NCBI GenBank assembly: GCA_964373255.1
Contig: CAYJTG010000006.1
Location: forward strand, 17,432 to 81,431
Direction: 5' to 3'
Length of the DNA: 64,000 nt
DNA from: JACPVU01 sp964373255
Lineage (GTDB): Archaea; Aenigmatarchaeota; Aenigmatarchaeia; GW2011-AR5
In this document: one piece after another, positions 57,253 through 64,000 of the stretch
Position numbering within the stretch: the stretch's first letter is position 1
How the letters are laid out: the number at the start of each line of letters is the position of its first letter
Notes under the pieces: model-generated
What the model saw: the letters and a program-made list of their open reading frames with translations, nothing else
What the model was told of the DNA's origin: nothing
The model's database searches: none
Position numbers and translations under genes: made by a program

Positions 57253-57413
57253 GATTGAATTCCATTAAAGTATGATGGTCGACGTGAGAGGCATTGAAAC
57301 AAACTGACGCACGAAGTGCGTCTAACGGTTCAGACAATGCCTCTAGCTGACAGATACGTCAAAAGACGTATATGTCTACGTTGACCATCATCATACGAAT
57401 ATGGAATTCAATC
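57253..57413 (+). mobile_element. Three-way-junction element, family A copy 8 (variant ends, extended)
   Basis: 161 bp. Same GATTGAATTCCAT / ATGGAATTCAATC ends as the copy at 1986, inner stem ATGGTCGACGT / ACGTTGACCAT (one G-T pair), arms AGAGGCATTG/CAATGCCTCT with the apical hairpin GACGCAC-GAA-GTGCGTC, and ACAGATACGTC/GACGTATATGT. Flanks CTCCTATAT and CTTCTATAT (8 of 9). Confidence 0.92.
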
Positions 57414-57455
57414 CTTCTATATTCTATTTCGCACGACCACTATATATTTGTTTTT

Positions 57456-58007
57456 CTAATTCATTTTCTTCATCCATACCAACCAGAAGACGATTATCGC
57501 AGCTATGAGGCCCCAGCTCCAGACAACCGCGTGCACGAATTCGTAGTTTGCCAGGTCGAACGTGCGGACGTAGAAAAACATGAAAAATATGCGAATAATA
57601 TTGACAATAAAAATTAGCGGCAAGAATACGGCTAACCCTTTCAGTTTGCTCCTGATTTTATAATCCGTTGACATGACAAGGGCGAAGAAGGCGAGCAGGC
57701 TCTTCCACGCGGTGCAGTCCCAGTTTATCACAGCGCCCCACGTGCCGTCTTTGATAGGAATAGATATTATGAGGTCGTTTATTGTCGGAGTGAAGCCGGC
57801 TGCCGATAGAAGAAACATGGTTATATCAGCCACTATCTGCTGGAGCTGTATCAGGCTAAGATCGAAGACGAGTATTATGTAGAGCGGTATCGCAAACAGG
57901 TTGAGGCGGATAAGAAAGGCAAGCATTCTTACAAGATTTTTATTGTGCTTGCCTTTGAAGTACGGAATAAGAGAAAGGTCAAATAACTTGCGCGGTTTTT
58001 TTGTCAT
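57456..58007 (-). CDS. Archaeosortase/exosortase-like membrane transpeptidase
   Basis: 183 residues, about five transmembrane helices. WDCTAWKSLLAFFALV carries the catalytic cysteine in the exosortase C-x-A-W-K-S setting, FIVNIIRIFFMF the arginine, and FVHAVVWSWG the histidine. This triad defines the exosortase/archaeosortase family, which processes C-terminal sorting signals. It is shorter than ArtA. Substrate proteins were not identified in the window. Confidence 0.8.
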   Translation of the reverse strand: MTKKPRKLFDLSLIPYFKGKHNKNLVRMLAFLIRLNLFAIPLYIILVFDLSLIQLQQIVADITMFLLSAAGFTPTINDLIISIPIKDGTWGAVINWDCTAWKSLLAFFALVMSTDYKIRSKLKGLAVFLPLIFIVNIIRIFFMFFYVRTFDLANYEFVHAVVWSWGLIAAIIVFWLVWMKKMN

Positions 58008-58130
58008 GATAAAGATTTGTTTTTGCGACTTAATTAACGTTGCGGAATCTTTTGACCGTATTAAACCAAACTATATATATCTGGTCAACAAAGTAGAAAA
58101 GAATTGAAAAATCAAATTCTCGGTGAAATC

Positions 58131-58520
58131 ATGGAGACGCACATAACTGAAATAAAAAAGCTCAGGCCAGGCGGGTTCGTTCTTATCGATGGCGTGCCGA
58201 TGCGCGTAGACAAAGTGCAGAAGAGCAAGTCCGGGAAGCACGGCGCAGCAAAAGCGCGGCTGTTTGCAAGGGGCATTTTTGACAATTCGAAAAAAATTAT
58301 TGTCAAGCCCGGAGACTCAAAGATGGACGTGCCTATAATAGACAAGAAGTCCGCGCAGGTCGTTGCACTGACAGAAAACAACGTGCAGCTGATGGATCTC
58401 ACGACGTATGAGACGTATGAAGTGGCCGTGCCCGAAGAGATGAAAGGCCAGCTGGTCGAGGGAGACGAAGTCCTCGTGTGGTCTTTCGGCAAGTACGTCA
58501 TGATCAAGAGTAAGAAATAA
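58131..58520 (+). CDS. Translation factor aIF5A
   Basis: 129 residues. VDKVQKSKSGKHGAAKARLFARGIFD contains the hypusine/deoxyhypusine lysine (SGKHG), followed by the OB domain. Needed for elongation through difficult peptides. GGTGAaatc precedes METHITEIKKLRPG, giving the start at 58131. Confidence 0.96.
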   Translation: METHITEIKKLRPGGFVLIDGVPMRVDKVQKSKSGKHGAAKARLFARGIFDNSKKIIVKPGDSKMDVPIIDKKSAQVVALTENNVQLMDLTTYETYEVAVPEEMKGQLVEGDEVLVWSFGKYVMIKSKK

Positions 58521-58615
58521 TTTTGCAGAAGTACGACACTAATTATTAGTCATTATATAGTAATAAAAATAAGATAGCTTTATATACTGCCAAATACAAT
58601 AAATATATAGGTGAT

Positions 58616-58810
58616 ATGATGCCGGAAGGAAAAGAGCCTTACAAGATGCAGAGAAGCGATCTGAAGCCTATAATTGGCCTTGACAGTTATGCAGAACGAA
58701 ACGATAAATTCACAAGTAAGACTTTTTGTCGTGAATGTGTGCTTTCACTTTATAATTCGGCGCTAATAACCTTACCAATTGCGGCTTCACTATACGCCCT
58801 GAACCAATAA
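58616..58810 (+). CDS. Small protein with C-terminal membrane helix
   Basis: 64 residues; charged N-terminus (MMPEGKEPYKMQRSDLKPIIG), a CREC motif and a hydrophobic C-terminus (LYNSALITLPIAASLYAL). GGTGAT lies directly before ATGATG, so the second ATG (58619) is equally possible. Function unknown. Confidence 0.45.
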   Translation: MMPEGKEPYKMQRSDLKPIIGLDSYAERNDKFTSKTFCRECVLSLYNSALITLPIAASLYALNQ

Positions 58811-58869
58811 ATAAAATGTATATTTTCTTTTTCTAATTAGCATTTATTATTTTTAAATTCGACAGAATC

Positions 58870-59144
58870 TTAGGCCCTTACTTTCACCCCTATCAGCGCT
58901 TTTACAAGTTCGTTATCTTCGTTAAGTTTGTATAATACAGCCCTTGCTAAATTTCTTGTCGGTTTGATTATTTTATTCTTCTCCAAGTTCGGCCATATAC
59001 CTTGTAAAGAGTAGGTCTGGACATTTCACACCATTTTGCTATCTCTGTTTTTGTGTAGTCAGACCAGCGATGCTCTATAAAGAAGTCAATTATTCTCATT
59101 TCTGCGCTGTCGCCCAGCACCTGCAAAAATAATGATTTGTCCAT
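58870..59144 (-). pseudogene. Winged-helix transcription regulator, frameshifted
   Basis: Starts MDKSLFLQVLGDSAEMRIIDFFIEHRWSDYTKTEIAKWCEMSRPTLYKV, a clear helix-turn-helix. A TA duplication (GTATATGG for GTATGG) then shifts the frame; dropping two bases gives KVWPNLEKNKIIKPTRNLARAVLYKLNEDNELVKALIGVKV. This is a broken gene or a sequencing indel. It follows the histone gene by 8 bp. Confidence 0.7.
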
Positions 59145-59152
59145 AATTCTGC

Positions 59153-59356
59153 TCACTTTTCGTGCCTCATGACGAACTTTACGTCTTCGTGCATGACGGT
59201 CTTCCTGTTGGCGTGGCGGCTGATCTTGAACGCGCGCTCTGCTATATCAAGACCTTCTTCTGACACGATATCGCGGACCTCTTCCAGTGCGTCCTTTGAT
59301 ATTCTCTTGATTCCGACCTTTTTGGCAAGGCGCTCGAAGCTGAGAAGGGAGAGCAT
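59153..59356 (-). CDS. Archaeal histone
   Basis: 67 residues, histone fold: FERLAKKVGIKRISKDALEEVRDIVSEEGLDIAERAFKISRHANRKTVMHEDVKFVMRHE. RISKDA and RKTV match the DNA-binding loops. Forms dimers that wrap DNA. Followed by a broken HTH gene. Confidence 0.93.
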   Translation of the reverse strand: MLSLLSFERLAKKVGIKRISKDALEEVRDIVSEEGLDIAERAFKISRHANRKTVMHEDVKFVMRHEK

Positions 59357-59720
59357 GAGTATTAATTGTCGTATAAGCTATTAAAAATAGTTTGTTCATT
59401 TTTCTACTTTTTTAACTTGCTGAACCAAGAATATCTTAGGAGATGGTGGATTGTGTTTATACCGCCTATAAGCCCAAAATTCTGCACTTTACAGGCGTTT
59501 TGAATTTTCCACAGGAAACCATAGGTATTTAAAGCGTATGGGCAAAAATACCGAAACCCTTAAATACTTTACGTGACAAACATATTGTTTTATTACATGC
59601 GATGAAATTCACTTCAATTTAGTAACAAATTGGGTTGTGGCGGTTCTTTTCGGGTGCGACTGTATTGGAAGGTAGCTGAGAGACTGTACAATGATAATTT
59701 ATGAAAAATAGGGTATAAAA
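59357..59720. other. Gene-free stretch between divergent histone and TFB operons
   Basis: 364 nt. Contains TATA-like TATTTAAAGCG (near 59527) and CCTTAAATACTT (near 59560), suitable for divergent or rightward promoters. A sequence GCGATGAAA...GCTGAG (59599-59684) faintly resembles C and D boxes of a C/D RNA but lacks clear internal boxes, so it is not called. No other structure seen. Confidence 0.4.
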
Positions 59721-59939
59721 ATGAACTATACAGCATTGAGAAAATTGGGTACAACTATTACGATTTGCGGAGCATTGAGCTTGCTTGGTGGAATGTACAA
59801 AACGAGTAAAGATTTCAAATCGGGTGAGAAAAGCAATTGGCCGCCATATGCGATGGGTGGCGGTACATCTGCACTTGTTAGTGGATTATTATTATGGAAA
59901 AGAGGCTCTGATAGAGAAATAGATGAAAAATATAATTAA
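59721..59939 (+). CDS. Small two-helix membrane protein upstream of TFB
   Basis: 72 residues: hydrophobic LGTTITICGALSLLGGMY and YAMGGGTSALVSGLLLWK, with a charged tail. Function unknown. Ends 15 bp before tfb and is probably co-transcribed. Confidence 0.5.
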   Translation: MNYTALRKLGTTITICGALSLLGGMYKTSKDFKSGEKSNWPPYAMGGGTSALVSGLLLWKRGSDREIDEKYN

Positions 59940-59954
59940 TTGAGGTGTCTAAAA

Positions 59955-60881
59955 ATGTTCGACAAATGTCCTGAATGCGGTTCCAAGAGCTTCTATAGAG
60001 ATCCGGAGAAGGCGGAAAAGGTCTGCTCGAAATGCGGGTTGGTTCTAGAGGAATCTATGGTTGATACAGGACAGGAGTGGCGTGCTTTTGACCACGACCA
60101 GAAGATGAAGCGTGCAAGGACAGGAGCGCCGCTGACGCACAAGAGGCACGACAAAGGCCTGACGACAGAAATAGGCAAAGGCACCACAGAGCTGTTCAAG
60201 GTGCCGGCTAAAAAGCGCTCACAGTTCTTCCGTATCAGAAAATGGCAGAAGAGGCTTTTGACGAGCAAGGACAGGAACATGTCTTTTGCTCTAAGCGAAT
60301 TACAGAGATTGATTTCTTACTTAGGATTGCCAAAGACATTGCACGAAGAGGTTGCAAAGCTCTATGAGAAGGCGTTGCAAAAAAGCCTTGTTCGCGGCCG
60401 TTCTATTGAGTCGATAATTGCCGCTTTGGTTTATGCATTATCAAGAGAATACGAAACGCCAAGAACGCTGACAGAGATTTCGCAGGCGTCTGGCATTGGA
60501 AAAAGAGAATTGGGAAGAACGTACAGATACATTTCTCGCAAATTAGATATCAGAATTCTTCCAGCAAGGGCAGAATCTTACATACCTAGGTTCTCCTCGA
60601 TGTTAAAGCTGTCAGACAGGACACAGGTCCGTGCTATCAAAATACTGAAGACAGCAAAGGAAAAAGATGTCATATCAGGCAAGGGCCCGACAGGGTGCGC
60701 GGCTGCTGCCATCTATATAGCGAGCGTGCTTGAGGGTGAGAGAAAGACGCAGCGCGAGGTCGCAGATGTCGTCGGCGTGACAGAGGTCACAATCAGAAAC
60801 CGCTACAAAGAGATGGCCGAAGCCCTTGACATAGAAGAGGAAGTCGAGAAGAAAGCCAAGGAAGAAGAAGTGGTTGCTTAA
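59955..60881 (+). CDS. tfb: Transcription initiation factor B
   Basis: 308 residues. Zinc ribbon CPECGSKSFYRDPEKAEKVCSKCGLVLEE, B-reader region GQEWRAFDHDQKMKRARTGAP, and two cyclin folds with the HTH RTLTEISQASGIGKRELGRTYRYISRKL and TQREVADVVGVTEVTIRNRYKEM. Recruits polymerase to TATA promoters. GAGGTGTctaaaa before the ATG at 59955 fixes the start. Confidence 0.97.
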   Translation: MFDKCPECGSKSFYRDPEKAEKVCSKCGLVLEESMVDTGQEWRAFDHDQKMKRARTGAPLTHKRHDKGLTTEIGKGTTELFKVPAKKRSQFFRIRKWQKRLLTSKDRNMSFALSELQRLISYLGLPKTLHEEVAKLYEKALQKSLVRGRSIESIIAALVYALSREYETPRTLTEISQASGIGKRELGRTYRYISRKLDIRILPARAESYIPRFSSMLKLSDRTQVRAIKILKTAKEKDVISGKGPTGCAAAAIYIASVLEGERKTQREVADVVGVTEVTIRNRYKEMAEALDIEEEVEKKAKEEEVVA

Positions 60882-60897
60882 GATCTTGGTGATAAAG

Positions 60898-61128
60898 ATG
60901 AAATCTATAGGCGATAAAAGAAGCGCAATGTCAGATTGTATTCCTGATCCGCAAATAATGGCCGATTTACAGCGATACCTTCTCAGCCTTCCAGACCCCG
61001 ACAAAAAAACGTTTTATTTCATGGGTAAGATGTATAGTGCTATAGAAATCTCGTCTGAATTGTCGAGAAGAACCGACGCTGGAAAGGAATTTTACAGGGT
61101 TTGGCGGGAAGATAAAGAAGATGAGTGA
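60898..61128 (+). CDS. Unrecognised 76-residue protein after TFB
   Basis: GGTGATaaag precedes the ATG. IPDPQIMADLQRYLLSLPDPDKKTFYFMGKMYSAIEISSELSRRTDAGKEFYRVW: probably helical. No family recognised. Confidence 0.5.
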   Translation: MKSIGDKRSAMSDCIPDPQIMADLQRYLLSLPDPDKKTFYFMGKMYSAIEISSELSRRTDAGKEFYRVWREDKEDE

Positions 61129-61147
61129 AAGCGTCTAGTTTATTCAT

Positions 61148-61939
61148 TTAATTATTTTTTATTTTTCTTGACTTGAACAAGTTCCATAACAGTTTGAACT
61201 GTGCTGTGAATGATTCTGCAATTTCTTTACTTCTTATTAGAATGAGCAGCGGTTCTTCTCCGGATTCTGTGGGAAATATTATAATCTTATCGTCAAATAT
61301 GTTTATCGCGGCTGGCATAAGAACGTTTTCCGTCAAGAATTTTACTTTTGATAATGGATTGTTTTTCTGTATTGTTTGTTGTTCTCCTCTCGCAGCTTCG
61401 TTGAACATTATATAACATTTTATTCTATTTTTTGCCCTGAATTTATTCCAACGCACAAAAAATCTATTCACTTTTTCAGATCTTGAAGGTACACCCACAA
61501 TGTAGACAATACTTCTTGGTTTCATTGTTTTTATGGACTCGTAGAATACGGTTTTCAGGCCTTTTATTCCCCTATAAATTGTAGCTTCCTGTTCATGCTT
61601 TGCAAGGCTTATTTTTGACTTAAGCAACGTAACAAATCTTTCTGCTTTTATCTTTTCATTATCCAGATATTTCTGCTTTTCAATAATGTAATCTATTATG
61701 CGCTCTGGCGATGCTGGCTCGAATATCTTTACCCCAGATTCAATAACATGACTGACAAGACCTTTCAGTTCGAGCTTCTCAAGAAGCTCGTATATCTTCG
61801 AGCTTGCTACGCCTGATTTTTGCACTATCTTTCCTGTAGAAGACGGACCCAGTTCTGCCAGAGCTACGTATACGAGCGCTTCCGATCTTGTCAGACCTAT
61901 TTCTTCCAGAAGTTTTGTTTCCACGATATTATTTTTCAT
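61148..61939 (-). CDS. TrmB-family transcription regulator
   Basis: 263 residues. N-terminal winged helix LLEEIGLTRSEALVYVALAELGPSSTGKIVQKSGVASSKIYELLEKLELKGLVSHV is the TrmB signature; a coiled linker and effector domain follow. TrmB proteins often control sugar or amino-acid transport. A palindrome lies in the divergent promoter toward the operon ending in an ABC binding protein. Confidence 0.9.
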   Translation of the reverse strand: MKNNIVETKLLEEIGLTRSEALVYVALAELGPSSTGKIVQKSGVASSKIYELLEKLELKGLVSHVIESGVKIFEPASPERIIDYIIEKQKYLDNEKIKAERFVTLLKSKISLAKHEQEATIYRGIKGLKTVFYESIKTMKPRSIVYIVGVPSRSEKVNRFFVRWNKFRAKNRIKCYIMFNEAARGEQQTIQKNNPLSKVKFLTENVLMPAAINIFDDKIIIFPTESGEEPLLILIRSKEIAESFTAQFKLLWNLFKSRKIKNN

Positions 61940-61961
61940 CGGTATTATTAATAGTTAATTT

Positions 61962-61980
61962 TACTCCCCCTGAAGGGGTA
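61962..61980. promoter_or_regulatory. Palindromic operator candidate in the TrmB divergent promoter
   Basis: TACTCCCCCTGAAGGGGTA: arms TAC(T)CCCC and GGGGTA around CTGAA. It lies between the TrmB start and the divergent operon. It resembles the TACT..AGTA type of TrmB sites only loosely. Confidence 0.45.
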
Positions 61981-62046
61981 TGTAATTATTAAGTATATAG
62001 AAATCACTATATAGTAGTATCAATTGTAGCACTGGGGGTGTTTGAA

Positions 62047-62340
62047 ATGAAGAATAACATTTTCGATTCGATAGGAAAATGTTACAAAGCTATGGGGAAA
62101 GCAGTAGATGCTGCACATCAATATTACGATTTAGTTGTTGACAGAGATTTCCTTAGTGCTTCACTAGATTTCTCTACAGAGCCCACATTATCGGAACGTG
62201 AATTCAGGGATGCGATGTCTATTATCGAGTTTGGGGGTTCGTGTGGAGAAATTGGAGCCATTCTATATACAATGGCGCATCCGATTAGATCGAGCAAATC
62301 AGCAGTTATAGTGCGTGAATATCTTGGTGTGGTAAAATGA
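62047..62340 (+). CDS. Unrecognised 97-residue protein, first gene of the TrmB-divergent operon
   Basis: GGGGTGTTTGAA precedes ATG 62047. Soluble, no motif recognised (IFDSIGKCYKAMGKAVDAAHQYYDLVVDRDF). Followed by two tandem paralogous small genes and an ABC binding protein. Confidence 0.5.
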   Translation: MKNNIFDSIGKCYKAMGKAVDAAHQYYDLVVDRDFLSASLDFSTEPTLSEREFRDAMSIIEFGGSCGEIGAILYTMAHPIRSSKSAVIVREYLGVVK

Positions 62341-62383
62341 AACATGAATTGAAAATATTTTAGTAAATCTGGGGTGTGGTTGT

Positions 62384-62696
62384 ATGGAAAAAATAGAAAT
62401 AGAAACACTGAATGACGTGGTAACGTATTTGTCTAAGGAAATTGATGCCCCTTCATTACAATATGCATCATGCGACAAAAAAGTCCACTGTTTCAGATGA
62501 AAATTATTATAAAGCTATGGGATTCCTGAGGGCATATATAATGCTTCGTAATGCTATCCTAACCGGTTCGGCAGAGATGCTATATTTCGATAGCACAAAC
62601 CCGCCGCAATATCCAGAAGCTTATATTCTTCCAGGTCCTGATGGCGGAATGATTTTACAGGATTTTAATAATTTTATCGGGAGAGGTAAAAAATGA
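62384..62696 (+). pseudogene. Small paralog of the next gene, frameshifted in an A6 run
   Basis: MEKIEIETLNDVVTYLSKEID... ends at 62500 in the first frame. The other frame continues STVSDENYYKAMGFLRAYIMLRNAILTGSAEMLYFDS... to 62696. The join falls at the six A's near 62477. The two parts align with the start (ETVDDIKTYLSKRLD) and middle (NQDYVISANILNAYSTLLGSI) of the following gene. A one-base indel, natural or from sequencing, explains it. Confidence 0.55.
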
Positions 62697-62905
62697 AAAC
62701 AACAATGAAGCTTGAAACAGTCGATGACATTAAGACATACTTATCAAAAAGATTGGATTGCCTAAAGAAAGAAATAGAAAATTACACGCAAGAAGAGCAG
62801 GTACTTCAGAATCAAGACTACGTTATAAGTGCCAATATCTTAAACGCTTATTCTACGCTGCTTGGAAGCATCAATAGTGGAAATGGCTTAATCGATCTAG
62901 AGTGA
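62693..62905 (+). CDS. Unrecognised 70-residue helical protein
   Basis: Overlaps the preceding stop by 4 bp. METVDDI-like opening TMKLETVDDIKTYLSKRLDCLKKEIENYTQEEQ, probably a helical bundle, paralog of the gene just upstream. Role unknown; it is co-transcribed with the ABC binding protein. Confidence 0.55.
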   Translation: MKTTMKLETVDDIKTYLSKRLDCLKKEIENYTQEEQVLQNQDYVISANILNAYSTLLGSINSGNGLIDLE

Positions 62906-62910
62906 TTTTT

Positions 62911-64000
62911 ATGAAAAACAATATGCTGAAAATTATTGCGGTAACGCTTATAATTTTAGCAGCTTTTGCAATTGTTCTTAATTCTCAAAACCAGCAAAAT
63001 GACAAGATTAAGATAGGCGCGATATTCATGCTGAGTGGTGTAGGCTCAAATTGGGGCGAAAATTCCCAGAAAGGCTCAGACATGGCAGTTGAAGATATCA
63101 ATAAAGCGGGCGGAATAAATGGCAAAATGCTGGAAATAATATATGAAGACAACAGTGGCGACAGCCCGACAGAGGCCGTAAAATCACTGGAGAAGCTAAT
63201 GTCTGACGGGATAAAAATCATTCTTGGTCCAAACTGGTCGCCTTCGGGCAATGCTGTTGCACCTATTGCATGTGATAATAAAATTATAATGATTTCGCCT
63301 TCTCTTGGTGTGGCGGATTTCAACGAGAAATGTGATTATTTGTTCAACCTATGGCCTCATGACGATGTGTTAAGCAGGCGATTGGGCGGATATCTTTATG
63401 AAAAAGGTCACAGAAAAGCAGCTGTTTTAGGTTCATTGCAGGCATGGGAAAATGTGCAGGCAAATGCTGTCAAAAAAGGATTTGAGAACGCCGGCGGTTC
63501 AGTTGTTTCATTCCAGCTGACGCAGAATGATGAAAAAGATTTCCGCGCCGAGGCATTGAAAATCAAGGAAAGCAGTCCCGATGCTGTTGTGTTCACGAAT
63601 TATGCATATGAGCATTTGGCGGCTAAAAGACTAAGAGAGATTGGTGTAAATGTAATATTCTTTTCTGTTTTGATGGATGATGATAGAATAAAAGGAGCCG
63701 AAGGCGCGTTCGAGAATGCTATTGTTATCACATCTTTTACGCCATCAGAAATGTTTGTTGAAAGATTTGCAGATAAACACAAAACACAACCTGATATAGG
63801 TTCGGACACGTCTTATGATGCTGTAATGCTGATAGGGAAGGCAATGGAAGAAACCAACACAACTGATACGGAGTCAATAAAAAATTATCTGAACTCATTG
63901 AAAACATACGAAGGCATATCGGGCAGTCTTGTTTTTGATGGAAAAGGCGGCGTGATGAAGGAACCGAGATTCATGACAGTAAAAAATAATACTCTTGTTG
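62911..64000 (+). CDS. Branched-chain amino acid-type ABC transporter substrate-binding protein, partial
   Basis: At least 363 residues; runs off the window. N-terminal membrane anchor (MLKIIAVTLIILAAFAIVLNS), then the type I periplasmic fold: KIGAIFMLSGVGSNWGENSQKGSDMAVEDINKAGGINGK, IYEDNSGDSPTEAVKSLEKLMSDGIKIILGP, YDAVMLIGKA. Extracytoplasmic receptor anchored in the membrane. GTGATtttt precedes the ATG. Permease genes presumably follow. Confidence 0.9.
   Translation, partial: MKNNMLKIIAVTLIILAAFAIVLNSQNQQNDKIKIGAIFMLSGVGSNWGENSQKGSDMAVEDINKAGGINGKMLEIIYEDNSGDSPTEAVKSLEKLMSDGIKIILGPNWSPSGNAVAPIACDNKIIMISPSLGVADFNEKCDYLFNLWPHDDVLSRRLGGYLYEKGHRKAAVLGSLQAWENVQANAVKKGFENAGGSVVSFQLTQNDEKDFRAEALKIKESSPDAVVFTNYAYEHLAAKRLREIGVNVIFFSVLMDDDRIKGAEGAFENAIVITSFTPSEMFVERFADKHKTQPDIGSDTSYDAVMLIGKAMEETNTTDTESIKNYLNSLKTYEGISGSLVFDGKGGVMKEPRFMTVKNNTLV

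Noticed and set aside
186..57413. CRISPR array from the repeated hairpins
   Set aside because: Copies are kilobases apart, of unequal length, and have no regular spacers; no cas genes are present.
59599..59684. C/D box guide RNA
   Set aside because: Box C is only GCGATGA and there are no clear D' and C' boxes, so the match is too weak.

Overview
The window is archaeal and densely coded. Evidence: archaeal/eukaryotic-type ribosomal proteins (S27e, S28e, L7Ae, L10e, L18e, L24e, L44e, S13-S4-S11, L18e-L13-S9), RNA polymerase subunits D, K and N, TFB, a histone, RFC large subunit, GINS, Nop10, Cbf5, Bud32, aIF2-alpha, aIF5A, and the archaeal lipid enzymes GGGP synthase and geranylgeranyl reductase. 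A one-chain primase (PriS catalytic domain fused to a PriL-type Fe-S domain), a short-armed SMC and several tRNA introns point to a DPANN-like lineage. I cannot fix the phylum. Ribosome binding sites are mostly GGTGAT about 4-6 nt before ATG. This places several true starts a few codons inside the longest reading frame.

Layout. 0-12 kb: mixed housekeeping genes (RFC, Sec61-beta, endonuclease IV, epimerase, glycosyltransferase), then a 2-oxoacid:ferredoxin oxidoreductase operon with an intein in the beta subunit, CutA and Tmk. 12-25 kb: MsrB; a minus-strand SMC-ScpA-ScpB condensin operon; then a plus-strand run of lipid, KEOPS, S15, primase, GINS, L44e, membrane insertase and Cbf5 genes. 25-31 kb: purine genes (PurO, stand-alone AICAR transformylase, full-length GMP synthase), an intron-containing tRNA-Ser, an antiporter and L10e. 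31-45 kb: regulators, S2/RpoK, S27e/aIF2-alpha/Nop10, L7Ae/S28e/L24e, and the S13...RpoN cluster. The ribosomal and RNA polymerase operons are interrupted by small unrecognised ORFs, a tRNA-Leu that appears to carry three introns, and a LAGLIDADG endonuclease next to a frameshifted rpoN. 45-58 kb: candidate RNase P RNA, tRNA-Pro with two probable introns, TrmI, cis-prenyltransferase, prepilin peptidase, GGGP synthase, TPM and LemA proteins, a broken PIN-toxin locus, coiled-coil proteins and an archaeosortase-like protein. 58-64 kb: aIF5A, histone, TFB, a TrmB regulator, and a divergent operon leading into an amino-acid-type ABC binding protein that runs off the window.

The outstanding feature is a set of twelve short non-coding elements (80-162 bp) scattered through 0-12 kb and 36-58 kb. 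Each intact copy has terminal inverted repeats and folds on paper into a long stem with two side hairpins (a three-way junction). Arms differ between copies with compensatory changes. Most copies are flanked by 8-9-bp direct repeats, and in two cases the interrupted gene can be reconstructed. The same core occurs with different ends, occurs inverted relative to its ends, and can carry an exchangeable apical hairpin. I read these as non-autonomous mobile elements built from interchangeable cruciform modules. The most common ends and the target-duplication length resemble IS6-type transposons.
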